From positions 124,001 to 188,000 of the forward strand of contig JAKFFI010000004.1 of the NCBI GenBank assembly GCA_036677085.1: 64,000 nucleotides of DNA, given 5' to 3'. How positions within the stretch are numbered: position 1 is the stretch's first letter; the number at the start of each line of letters is the position of its first letter. The notes below the pieces were generated by a model. It was given only the letters and a program-made list of their open reading frames with translations, did not search any database and was not told the origin of the DNA. Of this stretch, positions 19,840 to 28,442 are shown piece after piece. The position numbers and the translations under genes are program-made. The DNA is from JAGPUQ01 sp036677085. Lineage in GTDB: Bacteria > Pseudomonadota > Gammaproteobacteria > Pseudomonadales > Porticoccaceae.

Positions 19840-20586
19840 ATGTCCACTGCTGATTCCGACGCCTCCGTCCACGGCAACGTCGATCCCGCCGAAATCGCCC
19901 GCTTCGCGGCACTGGCCGCGCGCTGGTGGGATGCCACCGGCGAATTCAGGCCGCTCCATGAAATCAACCCCCTGCGCGCCAACTGGATCGACGAGCGTGC
20001 CCCGGTCGCGGGGAGCCGGCTGCTGGATGTGGGCTGCGGCGGCGGTATTCTGGCCGAAGCCATGGCGCGCCGCGGCGCGCAGGTCACCGGCATCGATCTG
20101 GGTGAAGCGCCGCTCGCGGTGGCGCGACTGCACGGCATCGAGTCCGGCGTCGCCGTGGACTATCGCTGCATCGCGGCCGAGGTACTGGCCGCCGAGGCGC
20201 CCGGTACCTTCGACGTGGTCACCTGCCTCGAAATGCTGGAGCATGTGCCCGACCCCGCCGCTGTGGTGCGTGCCTGCGCGCAGCTGGTCAAACCCGGCGG
20301 CCACCTGTTTTTCTCCACCATCAACCGCAATCCCAAGGCATTTGCCCTGGCGATCATCGGCGCCGAATACCTGCTGGGCCTGCTGCCGCGCGGCACCCAC
20401 ACCTACGCCCGTTTCATCCGCCCGGCGGAACTCGCCGCCTGGTGTCGCGCGGCGGATCTCGAGGTGCAGGACATGACGGGCATGCTCTACAACCCGCTGA
20501 CCCGCAGCTATCACCTGAAGGCGCGGGACGTGGACGTGAATTACCTGCTCCACGCCACGCGGGCCGCTCCCGGAGAAGCCTCTTGA
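19840..20586 (+). CDS. ubiG: Ubiquinone biosynthesis O-methyltransferase UbiG
   Basis: SAM-dependent methylase that performs both O-methylations of ubiquinone synthesis. The SAM-binding motif I is LDVGCGGG at about 62-69, and the acidic post-motif is GIDLGEAPLAVARLHG. EMLEHVPDP and KPGGHLFFSTINRNPKAF are typical UbiG segments. Length (248 residues) is normal. Its stop overlaps the TTG start of the next gene. It implies a respiratory organism using ubiquinone. Confidence 0.96.
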   Translation: MSTADSDASVHGNVDPAEIARFAALAARWWDATGEFRPLHEINPLRANWIDERAPVAGSRLLDVGCGGGILAEAMARRGAQVTGIDLGEAPLAVARLHGIESGVAVDYRCIAAEVLAAEAPGTFDVVTCLEMLEHVPDPAAVVRACAQLVKPGGHLFFSTINRNPKAFALAIIGAEYLLGLLPRGTHTYARFIRPAELAAWCRAADLEVQDMTGMLYNPLTRSYHLKARDVDVNYLLHATRAAPGEAS

Positions 20587-21239
20587 GCCGCTATCGCGCC
20601 GTCCTGTTCGATCTCGACGGCACCCTGCTCGACACCGCGCCGGACTTCGCCTATTCCCTTAACCAGATGTTGCAAGCGCGCGGCGTGGCGCCGCTTCCCG
20701 ATGCGGAGATTCGGACCCTGGTCACCGACGGCTCGGCGGGTCTGGTGGCGCGGGCCTTCGGCTGTACGGCGGAGGATCCCCGATTCGAGCAGATCCGCGC
20801 CGAATTTCTGGCGATCTATCGCGCCAACCTGTCGCGCCACACTCGCCCCTTTCCCGGTATCGAAGCCGTGCTCGCGCGCCTGGGCGAAACCGGCATTCCC
20901 TGGGCCGTGGTCACCAACAAGCCCAGCACCTACACCACGCCGCTGCTGCGGGACATGAATCTGTCACCGGCGCCGGGCGCGGTGATCTGCCCCGATCACG
21001 TCACCCATACCAAACCGCACCCGGAGTCGATCCTGCTCGCGTGCGCCCGGCTCGGCGTCGCACCGGACGCCTGCATCATGATCGGCGATCATCGCCGCGA
21101 CATCGATGCGGGGCGCAGCGCCGGCACCCGCACGGTGGCGGCGATTTACGGCTATATCGACGCCGGCGAAGACCCCGCCGACTGGAACGCGCACCATCGC
21201 ATCGCCAGCGCTCACGAACTTCACGATCTGCTGTTCTGA
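20583..21239 (+). CDS. mupP: HAD phosphatase, probable N-acetylmuramic acid 6-phosphate phosphatase MupP
   Basis: A 218-residue HAD-superfamily phosphatase. Motif I is FDLDGTLLD (Asp10 nucleophile, Asp12), motif II lies in VVTNKPSTYT, the lysine in HTKPHPES, and the acidic motif in MIGDHRRDIDAG. It resembles Gph, but the place between ubiG and yciK matches MupP, which dephosphorylates MurNAc-6-P in the AnmK-MupP-AmgK-MurU cell-wall recycling route. The start is TTG, embedded in the ubiG stop (TTGA), and gives LSRYRAVLFDLDG. No other recycling gene is in the window. Confidence 0.82.
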   Translation: MSRYRAVLFDLDGTLLDTAPDFAYSLNQMLQARGVAPLPDAEIRTLVTDGSAGLVARAFGCTAEDPRFEQIRAEFLAIYRANLSRHTRPFPGIEAVLARLGETGIPWAVVTNKPSTYTTPLLRDMNLSPAPGAVICPDHVTHTKPHPESILLACARLGVAPDACIMIGDHRRDIDAGRSAGTRTVAAIYGYIDAGEDPADWNAHHRIASAHELHDLLF

Positions 21240-21264
21240 CCCTGCCGAGAAACCCGTCGCCGCC

Positions 21265-22023
21265 ATGTCTGTTTCCACCGTACCCAGCAGCTACACGCCC
21301 TCCCCGACCCTGTTGCGCGACCGGGTGATTCTGGTGACCGGTGCCGGCGCGGGTATCGGCCGCTGCGCCGCCGTCACCTTTGCGCGCCACGGCGCCACCC
21401 TGATCCTGTGCGGTCGCACCGTCGCCAAACTCGAAAGCGTCTATGACGAAATCCTCGCCGCCGGCAGCCCCGAGCCCGCCATCTACCCGCTCTGCCTCGA
21501 AGGCGCCACTGAAACCCATTACCAGGCGATGGCCGCACAGATAACCGACGAATTCGGTCGTCTGGACGGCCTGCTGCACAATGCCGCCCTGCTGGGCGAG
21601 CGCACCACCATCGCCAACTACGGCGCGGCGAGCTGGGCGCGCGTGCTGCACGTCAACGTGACCGCGGAATTCCTCCTTACCAAGGCACTGCTGCCGGCGC
21701 TGCGCGAGGCGCCCGACGCCGCGGTGCTGTTCACCTCTTCGGGCGTCGGCCGCGCGGGCCGGGCGTTCTGGGGCGCCTACGCGGTATCCAAATTCGCGGT
21801 GGAGGGCATGAGTCAGGTGCTGGCGGCAGAGCTGGAGCGCACCAGCCGGATTCGCGTGAATTGCATCAACCCGGGCGCCACCCGCACCGCCATGCGCGCC
21901 GCCGCGTACCCGGCCGAAGATCCCGCGACGGTGAAAACGCCCGCCGATCTGATGCCGGCCTACCTGTACCTGATGGGGCCGGACAGTCAGGGCGTGACCG
22001 GACAGTCCTTCGACGCCCAGTAG
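21265..22023 (+). CDS. yciK: SDR oxidoreductase, YciK-like
   Basis: A 252-residue short-chain dehydrogenase. The cofactor motif is TGAGAGIG at 25-32, and the catalytic Tyr-Lys pair lies in YAVSKFAVEG, with serine in TSSGVGRAG. The substrate is unknown. The order ubiG-mupP-yciK is conserved in pseudomonads. The ATG at 21265 follows the mupP stop by 25 bases; an earlier in-frame ATG at 21106 lies inside mupP and would add sequence with no family resemblance. It converges on rluB with a 15-base gap. Confidence 0.88.
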   Translation: MSVSTVPSSYTPSPTLLRDRVILVTGAGAGIGRCAAVTFARHGATLILCGRTVAKLESVYDEILAAGSPEPAIYPLCLEGATETHYQAMAAQITDEFGRLDGLLHNAALLGERTTIANYGAASWARVLHVNVTAEFLLTKALLPALREAPDAAVLFTSSGVGRAGRAFWGAYAVSKFAVEGMSQVLAAELERTSRIRVNCINPGATRTAMRAAAYPAEDPATVKTPADLMPAYLYLMGPDSQGVTGQSFDAQ

Positions 22024-22038
22024 GGCGAGCGCAGACTG

Positions 22039-22872
22039 CTAATGCTTGCGGGACTGCCCCCGGCGCCCGCCGCCCGCGCGCAGCCGACGCTCCTGACGCT
22101 CGCGATGCTGGAGTTCGTGGGGCACCAGGGGCGCCACCTCGCGCTCCAGCCCCGCCGCCCTGTACAGCCCGGCGATTTGCCCGGGCGGCAGGTCGGCCCA
22201 CTGCCCCAGGCGAATCCACGACGGCAGCACCACGGGTCCGTAGCGGACGCGCTTGAGCCGGCTCACGACACAGCCTTGGGATTCCCACAGACGCCGCACC
22301 TCGCGGTTGCGCCCTTCCCGCACGATCACCGAAAACCAGCGGTTGGCGTTCTCCCCGCCGCCCGGCACGATGCGTTCGAAGCGCGCGGGACCGTCGTCCA
22401 GCTCGACCCCGGCGACGAGGCGCGCGATCATTTCGTCAGTCACTTCGCCGCGCACCCGCACCCGGTATTCCCGATCGATTCCGGTGGTCGGATGCATCAG
22501 GCGATTGGCGAGCTCGCCGTCGTTGGTAAACAGCAACAGGCCGCTGGTATTGACGTCCAGGCGCCCGACCGCGACCCAGCGTCCGGTCTTGAGCGCCGGC
22601 AGCGCCTGGAACACTGTGGCCCGCGCTTTCGGATCGGTGCGGGTACTGATCTCGCCCTCGGGCTTGTTGTAAACCAGGACCCGCGGCACGGCGGTTTCCG
22701 CGAGCGCGATGCGTCGACCATCGACGCAGATGACCGCGGTCGCGGTCGCGCGATCACCGATGCCCGCGATCTTGCCGTCGACCGTGACCCGGCCGCTGCT
22801 GATCCAGCCTTCGATCTCCCGGCGCGAGCCCAGGCCGGCATTGGCGAGCAATTTCTGGATTTTTTCGGTCAT
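22039..22872 (-). CDS. rluB: 23S rRNA pseudouridine synthase RluB
   Basis: Isomerises uridine 2605 of 23S rRNA (E. coli numbering) to pseudouridine. An S4 RNA-binding domain covers about residues 1-60 (EKIQKLLANAGLGSRREIEGWI). The catalytic aspartate is in GRLDVNTSGLLLFTNDGEL. The last 25 or so residues are a basic Arg/Gly/Gln tail, common in this family. Its ATG overlaps the scpB stop by four bases. Confidence 0.93.
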   Translation of the reverse strand: MTEKIQKLLANAGLGSRREIEGWISSGRVTVDGKIAGIGDRATATAVICVDGRRIALAETAVPRVLVYNKPEGEISTRTDPKARATVFQALPALKTGRWVAVGRLDVNTSGLLLFTNDGELANRLMHPTTGIDREYRVRVRGEVTDEMIARLVAGVELDDGPARFERIVPGGGENANRWFSVIVREGRNREVRRLWESQGCVVSRLKRVRYGPVVLPSWIRLGQWADLPPGQIAGLYRAAGLEREVAPLVPHELQHRERQERRLRAGGGRRGQSRKH

Positions 22873-23537
22873 GGTGTGGGTGCCGTTGCATGAGCGGACG
22901 TCTCATCCGCGGCGAATGAATCGGCAGAGGGCGCTTCGGCAGCGCCCGGATCGGCAGCGGCGGGCTCGAGCGCAGCCGCGGCGGCCAGCTCCAGCTGGGG
23001 CTCCAGCAGCTCGAAATCCTTTAGCTCACTGAGGGGCGGCAACTGCTCCAGACTCTCCAGATTGAAATAATCCAGAAACTGTCGGGTGGTGGCATAGAGC
23101 GCCGGTCGGCCGGGGACATCGCGATGCCCCACCACCCGGATCCACTCCCGCTCCTGCAAGACTTTGATGGTATCCGAACTCACGGCCACGCCGCGCACGG
23201 CTTCGATGTCGCCCCGCGTCACCGGCTGACGATAGGCGATCAGCACGAGCGTTTCGAGGAAGGCGCGCGTATAGCGCCGGGGTTTTTCTTCCCACAGCCG
23301 ACCGATCCAGGGTGCCAGCTCGGTGCGCACCTGGAGTCGATAGCCGCTCGCCGTCTGGCGCAGCTCCCAGGCGTGTGCGGCACTGGCGGCAGCGATGGCA
23401 TCGAGCGCCGTCCGAATCGCATCCTGGCCGGGCTGTTCCAGGGGATCGAACAGCGCGTCCAGCTGGGCCAGATCCAGGGGCCGTCCGGCGGCCAGCAGTG
23501 CGCCTTCGATGATCATGCGCAGGCGTTCAGCTTCCAT
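22869..23537 (-). CDS. scpB: Segregation and condensation protein B
   Basis: A kleisin-interacting subunit that works with ScpA and SMC in chromosome compaction. The 222-residue protein has the paired winged-helix arrangement of ScpB, with AFLETLVLIAYRQPVTRGDIEAVRG and the WIRVVGHRDVPGRPALYATT segment. The C-terminal 40 residues are a low-complexity Ala/Glu/Pro tail. The ATG at 23537 (MEAERLRMIIEGAL) overlaps scpA by 11 bases. An upstream in-frame start at 23588 would add 17 residues. Confidence 0.93.
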   Translation of the reverse strand: MEAERLRMIIEGALLAAGRPLDLAQLDALFDPLEQPGQDAIRTALDAIAAASAAHAWELRQTASGYRLQVRTELAPWIGRLWEEKPRRYTRAFLETLVLIAYRQPVTRGDIEAVRGVAVSSDTIKVLQEREWIRVVGHRDVPGRPALYATTRQFLDYFNLESLEQLPPLSELKDFELLEPQLELAAAAALEPAAADPGAAEAPSADSFAADETSAHATAPTP

Positions 23538-24372
23538 CGATCGATCTCCCGGCAATATGAATGGGGCCGTAGGGCTCGGCCTGGACAATGTCGATCAGGG
23601 ACTCTTTTACCAACTCCATGATCGCGAGAAAAGTGACCACCACGCCCCGCCGTCCCTCCGTGAGCCGGAACAGCATTACAAAGGGCACGAACGCCTCCGT
23701 GCGCAGGCGATCCAGAATTTCGGCCATGCGGGCGCGGGTCGACAGCGGCTCGAAGCGGATATGGTGGTGTTCCTGAAGCCGCGCCCGCGCCATCACGCCG
23801 GCCAGCGCGACCAGCAATTCCCGCAATTCCACGGGCGGGTGCGGGCGTTGCTGCGGGCCATCCGGCGCCGGCAGTGTCGCGGGAAAGACATCCCGCTCCA
23901 CGCGCGGGAGCAGATCCAGCGCCTCGGCGGCCTGCTTGAAGCGCTCGTATTCCTGCAGTCGGCGAATCAGTTCGGCGCGGGGATCGTCCTCGTCAACGAT
24001 CTCGGCCTGACGGGGCAGCAGCATGCGGGATTTGATCTCCGCCAGCATCGCGGCCATCACCAGATACTCGGCCGCCAGCTCGAAGCGCAGCGCCTCCATC
24101 ATGCCGATGTATTCGATGTACTGGCGGGTGATCTCCGCGACGTTCACCAGCAGGATGTCGAGATTGCGACGCCGGATCAGGTACAGCAACAGGTCGAGAG
24201 GACCCTCGAAGGTTTCCAGCACGACTTCGAGCGCGTCCGGTGGAATATAGAGATCCGCCGGCAGCTGGGTCATGCGCTCGCCGAGCACGATGGCGAACGG
24301 CAGTTCCTCCTGGCGGGGCGCCTGGGGCGGTGTCGCGACCGCAGGCAGCGCTGGGGGGTCCGCTGTGCTCAT
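23527..24372 (-). CDS. scpA: Segregation and condensation protein A
   Basis: The kleisin of the SMC-ScpAB complex. The 281 residues include FEGPLDLLLYLIRRRNLDIL near the N-terminal third, the SMC-neck-binding part, and a C-terminal winged helix ending with VTFLAIMELVKESLI. A longer-than-usual Pro/Ala-rich leader precedes the domain. ATG 24372 is chosen because GGAG lies five bases upstream; ATG codons at 24390 and 24414 are also in frame. smc lies in this window about 10 kb away, in a separate cluster. Confidence 0.92.
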   Translation of the reverse strand: MSTADPPALPAVATPPQAPRQEELPFAIVLGERMTQLPADLYIPPDALEVVLETFEGPLDLLLYLIRRRNLDILLVNVAEITRQYIEYIGMMEALRFELAAEYLVMAAMLAEIKSRMLLPRQAEIVDEDDPRAELIRRLQEYERFKQAAEALDLLPRVERDVFPATLPAPDGPQQRPHPPVELRELLVALAGVMARARLQEHHHIRFEPLSTRARMAEILDRLRTEAFVPFVMLFRLTEGRRGVVVTFLAIMELVKESLIDIVQAEPYGPIHIAGRSIDGS

Positions 24373-24453
24373 CAGATCTCCGGTAACCATGGATGGCCGC
24401 AATGGCGCGGCCATTATAGGGCGCTGCCCCGACGGCGGTGACCGCAGCCCGCG

Positions 24454-25080
24454 TCAGGCGCAGCCGAAGGGTGCCGGATCGCCCATACCGCGCCGCAGCA
24501 ACTGGGGCTCGGTGCCGCTCAGATCGATCACGGTAGTGGGTTCCAGCGAACCGCAACCGCCGTCGACCAGCGCGTCGATCCGCGTGCCCAGCCGATCCCG
24601 GATGTCGTCCGGGTCGGACAAGGGATAAGCGTCCCCGGGCAAGATCAGCGTGACGCTCATCAGGGGCTCGCCCAGCTCGGCGAGCAACCCCTGCGTGATG
24701 GCGTTATCCGGCACCCGCAGTCCGATGGTCTTGCGCTTGGGATGCATCAATCGGCGCGGGACTTCCGAGGTAGCGTTGAGGATAAAGGTGTAAGGCCCTG
24801 GTGTATGGGCCTTGAGCAGACGAAAAACCTGATTGTCGACCTTGGCGTAGTTGCCCAGCTCCGACAGATCCCGGCACACCAGGGTGAAATTGTGGTGTTT
24901 GTCGAGTTCCCGAATGCGGCGGATGCGGTCCACAGCTTCCTTGTCGCCCAGATGACAGCCGAGCGCGTAAGCCGAATCGGTGGGATACGCCACCAGACCG
25001 CCTTTGCGGACGATGTCCGCCACCTTGCTCAGCAAGCGTGCCTGTGGATTGTCGGGGTGGATATGTAAGGTTTCGACCAT
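24454..25080 (-). CDS. yciO: YciO, Sua5/YrdC-family protein
   Basis: A 208-residue protein of the Sua5/YciO/YrdC fold. TsaC/Sua5 members make threonylcarbamoyl-AMP for the t6A modification of tRNA. The YciO branch shares the fold, and its physiological role is less certain. PTDSAYALGCHLGDK and GPYTFILNATSEVPRRLMHPKRKTIGLRVP are characteristic (shown in parts). The KxR...SxN active-site pattern of TsaC is only partly visible. It sits upstream of scpA-scpB-rluB, as in Pseudomonas. Confidence 0.88.
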   Translation of the reverse strand: MVETLHIHPDNPQARLLSKVADIVRKGGLVAYPTDSAYALGCHLGDKEAVDRIRRIRELDKHHNFTLVCRDLSELGNYAKVDNQVFRLLKAHTPGPYTFILNATSEVPRRLMHPKRKTIGLRVPDNAITQGLLAELGEPLMSVTLILPGDAYPLSDPDDIRDRLGTRIDALVDGGCGSLEPTTVIDLSGTEPQLLRRGMGDPAPFGCA

Positions 25081-25302
25081 GACTACGTCCGCTGCCGGGC
25101 ACGCCGGTGGTTGCGCGCAGCACTATAGCAGGCTGCGGAAAGGCTGCTGTGGCAGCCATCCACTTCGTTGCGTACTGCTCCCACCCTGCGCCACGCTGCC
25201 GGTCGGCATCGCGATATCTTGCGGCAAGCGATCCCCCCTCGGAAAATTGCGCGTCCGCAAGCCTTCGCGGCTGTGCCCTGACGCACCAAACCGGTAGAAT
25301 CC

Positions 25303-26043
25303 ATGCCTTTCCAGACCGCGTTTCCCATGACCGCCACTACCGCGCCACCTCGCGAAAGCCTGTTGCTCAATCTCGGGCTGAATATAGTTGCCCCCTCGCT
25401 GGTGCTGATGAAATTGAGCGGCCCGGATGCCCTGGGGACGACTTGGGGGATTGTCTTGGCGCTCGCTTTTCCGATCGGCTATGGCCTGTGGGATTTTTTC
25501 CGCCGCAGGAAATTCAATCTGTTCTCGGTCATTGGCGTTATCAGTGTGCTTCTTACCGGCGGCATAAGCCTGCTCGCGCTGCCGCCACGCTATCTGGCGC
25601 TCAAGGAGGCGGCCATCCCCGGCGTCCTCGGCATCGGTATCGTGCTGTCCCTGAAGACCCGCTGGCCCCTGGTGCGGAGCCTGCTGCTGAACGACGCCGT
25701 AGTCGACACCGCGCGCATCCACACCGAGCTGGCGACACGGGGAGAAGTGGCATCCTTCGAACGCGCTTTGGTGCGGGCTTCCTGGATGGTGGCGGGTTCG
25801 TTTTTTCTTTCCTCTGCACTCAATTATCTGCTGGCCACTGCCGTGGTCACGGCCACCGCCGGCAGCCTCGAATACAACGAGCAATTGGGCCGACTGACGG
25901 CACTGAGCTATCCCGTAATTGCCCTTCCCGCCACCCTGGTCATGATGGGCGCCTTGTTTTATCTGTTTCGCTGCATCACGCGATTGACCGGCCTGACGTT
26001 CGAGGCTCTCCTCCGGACTCCGCCCGACCCGGCGCAGCATTGA
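25303..26043 (+). CDS. Integral membrane protein, VC0807-like
   Basis: A 246-residue protein with about six hydrophobic helices (for example near 25-60, 70-95, 165-190, 210-235). It resembles the VC0807 family of uncharacterised inner-membrane proteins, which is recognised only by overall pattern, so the family call is tentative. A -10-like TAGAAT at 25295-25300 lies just before the first ATG, which raises the chance that the ATG at 25327 (MTATTAPPRESLLLN) is the real start. It is followed by yciI after 12 bases. Confidence 0.7.
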   Translation: MPFQTAFPMTATTAPPRESLLLNLGLNIVAPSLVLMKLSGPDALGTTWGIVLALAFPIGYGLWDFFRRRKFNLFSVIGVISVLLTGGISLLALPPRYLALKEAAIPGVLGIGIVLSLKTRWPLVRSLLLNDAVVDTARIHTELATRGEVASFERALVRASWMVAGSFFLSSALNYLLATAVVTATAGSLEYNEQLGRLTALSYPVIALPATLVMMGALFYLFRCITRLTGLTFEALLRTPPDPAQH

Positions 26044-26055
26044 GACCGTTTCAGC

Positions 26056-26355
26056 ATGTGGTATGTGTTCATCTGCGAAGATACTCCCGACAGCCTGACG
26101 GCCCGGCTCCAGGCTCGCCCCGCGCACTTGGCACGCCTCGAAGCACTCAAGGCCGCCGGCCGGCTGCTGGTGGCGGGGCCGACTCCCGCCGTCGATGCGG
26201 ATAACCCGGGCGCCGCCGGATTTACGGGCAGCATTGTCATCGCCGAATTTCCCTCGCTCGCCGCTGCCCAGGCCTGGAGTGCCGACGACCCCTATATCGC
26301 CGCCGGCGTCTACGCCTCGGTAACCGTCAAACCTTTCAAGCGAGTTTTGCCCTGA
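26056..26355 (+). CDS. yciI: YciI family protein
   Basis: A 99-residue ferredoxin-like-fold protein. It starts MWYVFICEDTPDSL and has the conserved segment RLLVAGPTPA followed by SIVIAEFPSLAAAQAWSADDPY, where His/Asp residues of the family's putative active site lie. The biochemical role of YciI is unknown. Its stop overlaps the next start by one base (TGATG). Confidence 0.93.
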   Translation: MWYVFICEDTPDSLTARLQARPAHLARLEALKAAGRLLVAGPTPAVDADNPGAAGFTGSIVIAEFPSLAAAQAWSADDPYIAAGVYASVTVKPFKRVLP

Positions 26356-27092
26356 TGCCAACCGCGCTGCCTACCGCAACAGTTCGCCGTTCGGACTTTC
26401 GTCAGCCTGGCTTTCGGCAGGCGAACTTTTGTTGCCCGGATGTTCCTCGTCTGGCCCACCTGCTCATCGCGAGCGGCCTGCTTTGCTCCCTCAGCCTGAC
26501 GCCCGGTCTGGCGCGCGCGGACTCCGCTTACATCATTGATGAACTCGTGGTGTCCCTGCGGGAAGCCGCCTGCGGCGATTGTCGGATCGTCGGCCCGGGA
26601 ATGCGTTCCGGCCAGCAGGTGAGAATCCTGGAAACCGGCGAAGGCTGGACCCGGGTCGCAACTGCCGAAGGCGTTGCCGGCTGGCTGCCGAGCCGTTATC
26701 TGACATCACAACCCATCGCGCGGGACCAGCTCGCCGCCCTGCGCGAAGAGATCCAGCGCCTGGAGGCTGAAAACAGGAAGCTCGGTTCAAGCACGCCGGC
26801 GGCAACCACGGACGGCACGCCCGTGCCGGCAGCGCCTGAGGGCGAAGCCCCGATGATCGGTCCTGCCGCCGATACCGACGATCTGTACGCGCAGAATCAG
26901 GCGCTGCTGACGCGCAACCAGATTCTGCAGTCCGAAATCGACGTGCTGCACGCCACCAAGGAAGAACTGCAAAGCAACGATGTCCAACGCTGGTTCATCT
27001 TCGGTGGACTGCTGGTGTCCTTGGGTGCCTTGCTGGGTACTGTTCTGCCACTGCTCAAGCCAAAACGACGGGGATATTCCGAATGGAGTTGA
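26355..27092 (+). CDS. SH3-domain, coiled-coil membrane protein (YgiM-like)
   Basis: A 245-residue envelope protein. A hydrophobic export signal at about 33-56 follows an unusually long N-terminal region. A bacterial SH3 domain covers about 57-118 (VVSLREAACGDCRIVGPG, GEGWTRVATAEGVAGWLPSRYL). A predicted coiled coil (LAALREEIQRLEAENRKL and a second stretch near 180-215) and a C-terminal membrane helix (WFIFGGLLVSLGALLGTVLPLL) complete it. This matches the TIGR04211 SH3/coiled-coil type. Function is unknown; bacterial SH3 domains often bind cell wall. It overlaps the next gene by 10 bases. Confidence 0.83.
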   Translation: MPTALPTATVRRSDFRQPGFRQANFCCPDVPRLAHLLIASGLLCSLSLTPGLARADSAYIIDELVVSLREAACGDCRIVGPGMRSGQQVRILETGEGWTRVATAEGVAGWLPSRYLTSQPIARDQLAALREEIQRLEAENRKLGSSTPAATTDGTPVPAAPEGEAPMIGPAADTDDLYAQNQALLTRNQILQSEIDVLHATKEELQSNDVQRWFIFGGLLVSLGALLGTVLPLLKPKRRGYSEWS

Positions 27093-27685
27093 AAATTTTT
27101 ATTCAGAAAAGACGGGTGCTGAAAAATCTGGCGCTGATCGCGTTGACCAGCCTCGGGCTGGCCGTTCCGGTGGCGAATGCCGCTCCCGCCGGCAATCCGG
27201 TGGTCGAACTGCACACCAGCGCCGGCGATCTACGGGTGGAGCTGGATGCGGAGCGCGCCCCGGCGACCGTGGCGAACTTTCTTCAGTACGTCGACAGCGG
27301 CTTCTACGATGGCCTGCAGTTCCACCGCGTAGTCGCCGGATTCGTGGCCCAGGGTGGCGGCTACACCGCGGATGGCAGCGAAAGGCCGACCCGCGCAACC
27401 GTCAAGAACGAATCCGTCGGCGGTCTCGGCAACGCGCGCGGCACCATTGCCATGGCGCGCAAACCCGATCCGGACAGCGCTTCCGCCCAGTTTTACTTCA
27501 ATCTGAAGGATAACGATGCGCTCAACGCCAAAGGCGACCAGCCCGGTTACACGGTGTTCGGCCGCATCGTCCAGGGCGAGGACGTGCTGGATCGCATCGG
27601 TGCCGCCCCGACGGTCAACAACGGTGGCGCCTTTGTTCAACAACCCCGTGAGCCCATCCTGATCATCAAAGCAAAGCGGATCTAG
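27083..27685 (+). CDS. ppiA: Periplasmic cyclophilin-type peptidyl-prolyl isomerase
   Basis: A 200-residue protein with a signal peptide ending near residue 33 (VPVANA before APAG). The cyclophilin domain follows: FHRVVAGFVAQGG holds the catalytic Arg and the Phe/Gln pattern, ending IVQGEDVLDRIG. PpiA catalyses proline isomerisation in exported proteins. The symbol is assigned by type and predicted location; ppiB-like cytosolic forms lack the signal. It is translationally overlapped with the upstream gene. Confidence 0.86.
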   Translation: MELKIFIQKRRVLKNLALIALTSLGLAVPVANAAPAGNPVVELHTSAGDLRVELDAERAPATVANFLQYVDSGFYDGLQFHRVVAGFVAQGGGYTADGSERPTRATVKNESVGGLGNARGTIAMARKPDPDSASAQFYFNLKDNDALNAKGDQPGYTVFGRIVQGEDVLDRIGAAPTVNNGGAFVQQPREPILIIKAKRI

Positions 27686-27692
27686 TCCGGCG

Positions 27693-28442
27693 GTGACGGC
27701 CCTCAGCGTCAACCTGAACAAGATCGCGCTGCTGCGCAACTCCCGACCCGGCAACTACCCCGACGTGGTGGCGCACGCAAGGGTGTGCCTGGCGGCGGAC
27801 GCAGCGGGGATCACCGTCCATCCGCGCCCCGACCAGCGCCATATCCGCCCGGACGACGTGCGCACCCTGGCAGCGCTGGTCGCGACTTGCCCGGGTCGTG
27901 AATTCAATATCGAAGGCAACCCGTTTGCGCCGGCCGCCGGCACTTATCCGGGACTCTTGGCATTGGTAGCCGAAACCCGTCCGCAGCAATGCACGCTGGT
28001 GCCGGACGGGGCGAGTCAGCTCACCTCGGACCACGGCTTCGATCTCGACCGCGATGGCGCGGCACTGGCGCCGGTGATCGCGCAACTCAAGGACTGGGGG
28101 GTGCGCGTCAGCCTGTTCATGGACCCGGATCCGGCGCAGATCGCCCGTGCCGCCGCCCTCGGCGCGGATCGCATCGAGCTCTACACCGGCCCCTACGCTG
28201 CCGCCTGTCTGGACGGCACGGGGAACACCGCGCTCGTGCCTTATCAACAGGCGGCGGCGCACGCCGCGGCGCTCGGGCTCGGCGTCAACGCGGGGCACGA
28301 TCTCAATCTGGACAATCTGCGCGCCTTTGCCGCCGCGCTGCCCGAGCTGCTCGAAGTCTCCATCGGCCATGCCCTGATCGTGGATGCGCTCGCCATGGGG
28401 CTGTCGCGCGCCGTGACCGCCTACCTCCAATGTCTGGACTGA
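27693..28442 (+). CDS. pdxJ: Pyridoxine 5'-phosphate synthase PdxJ
   Basis: Condenses 1-deoxyxylulose 5-phosphate with 3-amino-2-oxopropyl phosphate to make pyridoxine phosphate, the last ring-forming step of vitamin B6 synthesis. The 249-residue sequence has SVNLNKIALLRNSR, GITVHPRPDQRHI, FNIEGNPF and LGVNAGHDLNLDNL, all typical. The start is GTG at 27693, seven bases after the ppiA stop. The last 13 bases overlap the next gene. serC, needed earlier in the same pathway, is not in the window. Confidence 0.95.
   Translation: MTALSVNLNKIALLRNSRPGNYPDVVAHARVCLAADAAGITVHPRPDQRHIRPDDVRTLAALVATCPGREFNIEGNPFAPAAGTYPGLLALVAETRPQQCTLVPDGASQLTSDHGFDLDRDGAALAPVIAQLKDWGVRVSLFMDPDPAQIARAAALGADRIELYTGPYAAACLDGTGNTALVPYQQAAAHAAALGLGVNAGHDLNLDNLRAFAAALPELLEVSIGHALIVDALAMGLSRAVTAYLQCLD

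Noticed and set aside
21106..21264. Extended N-terminus of YciK
   Set aside because: The added 53 residues lie inside mupP and have no SDR character; ATG 21265 gives the normal length.
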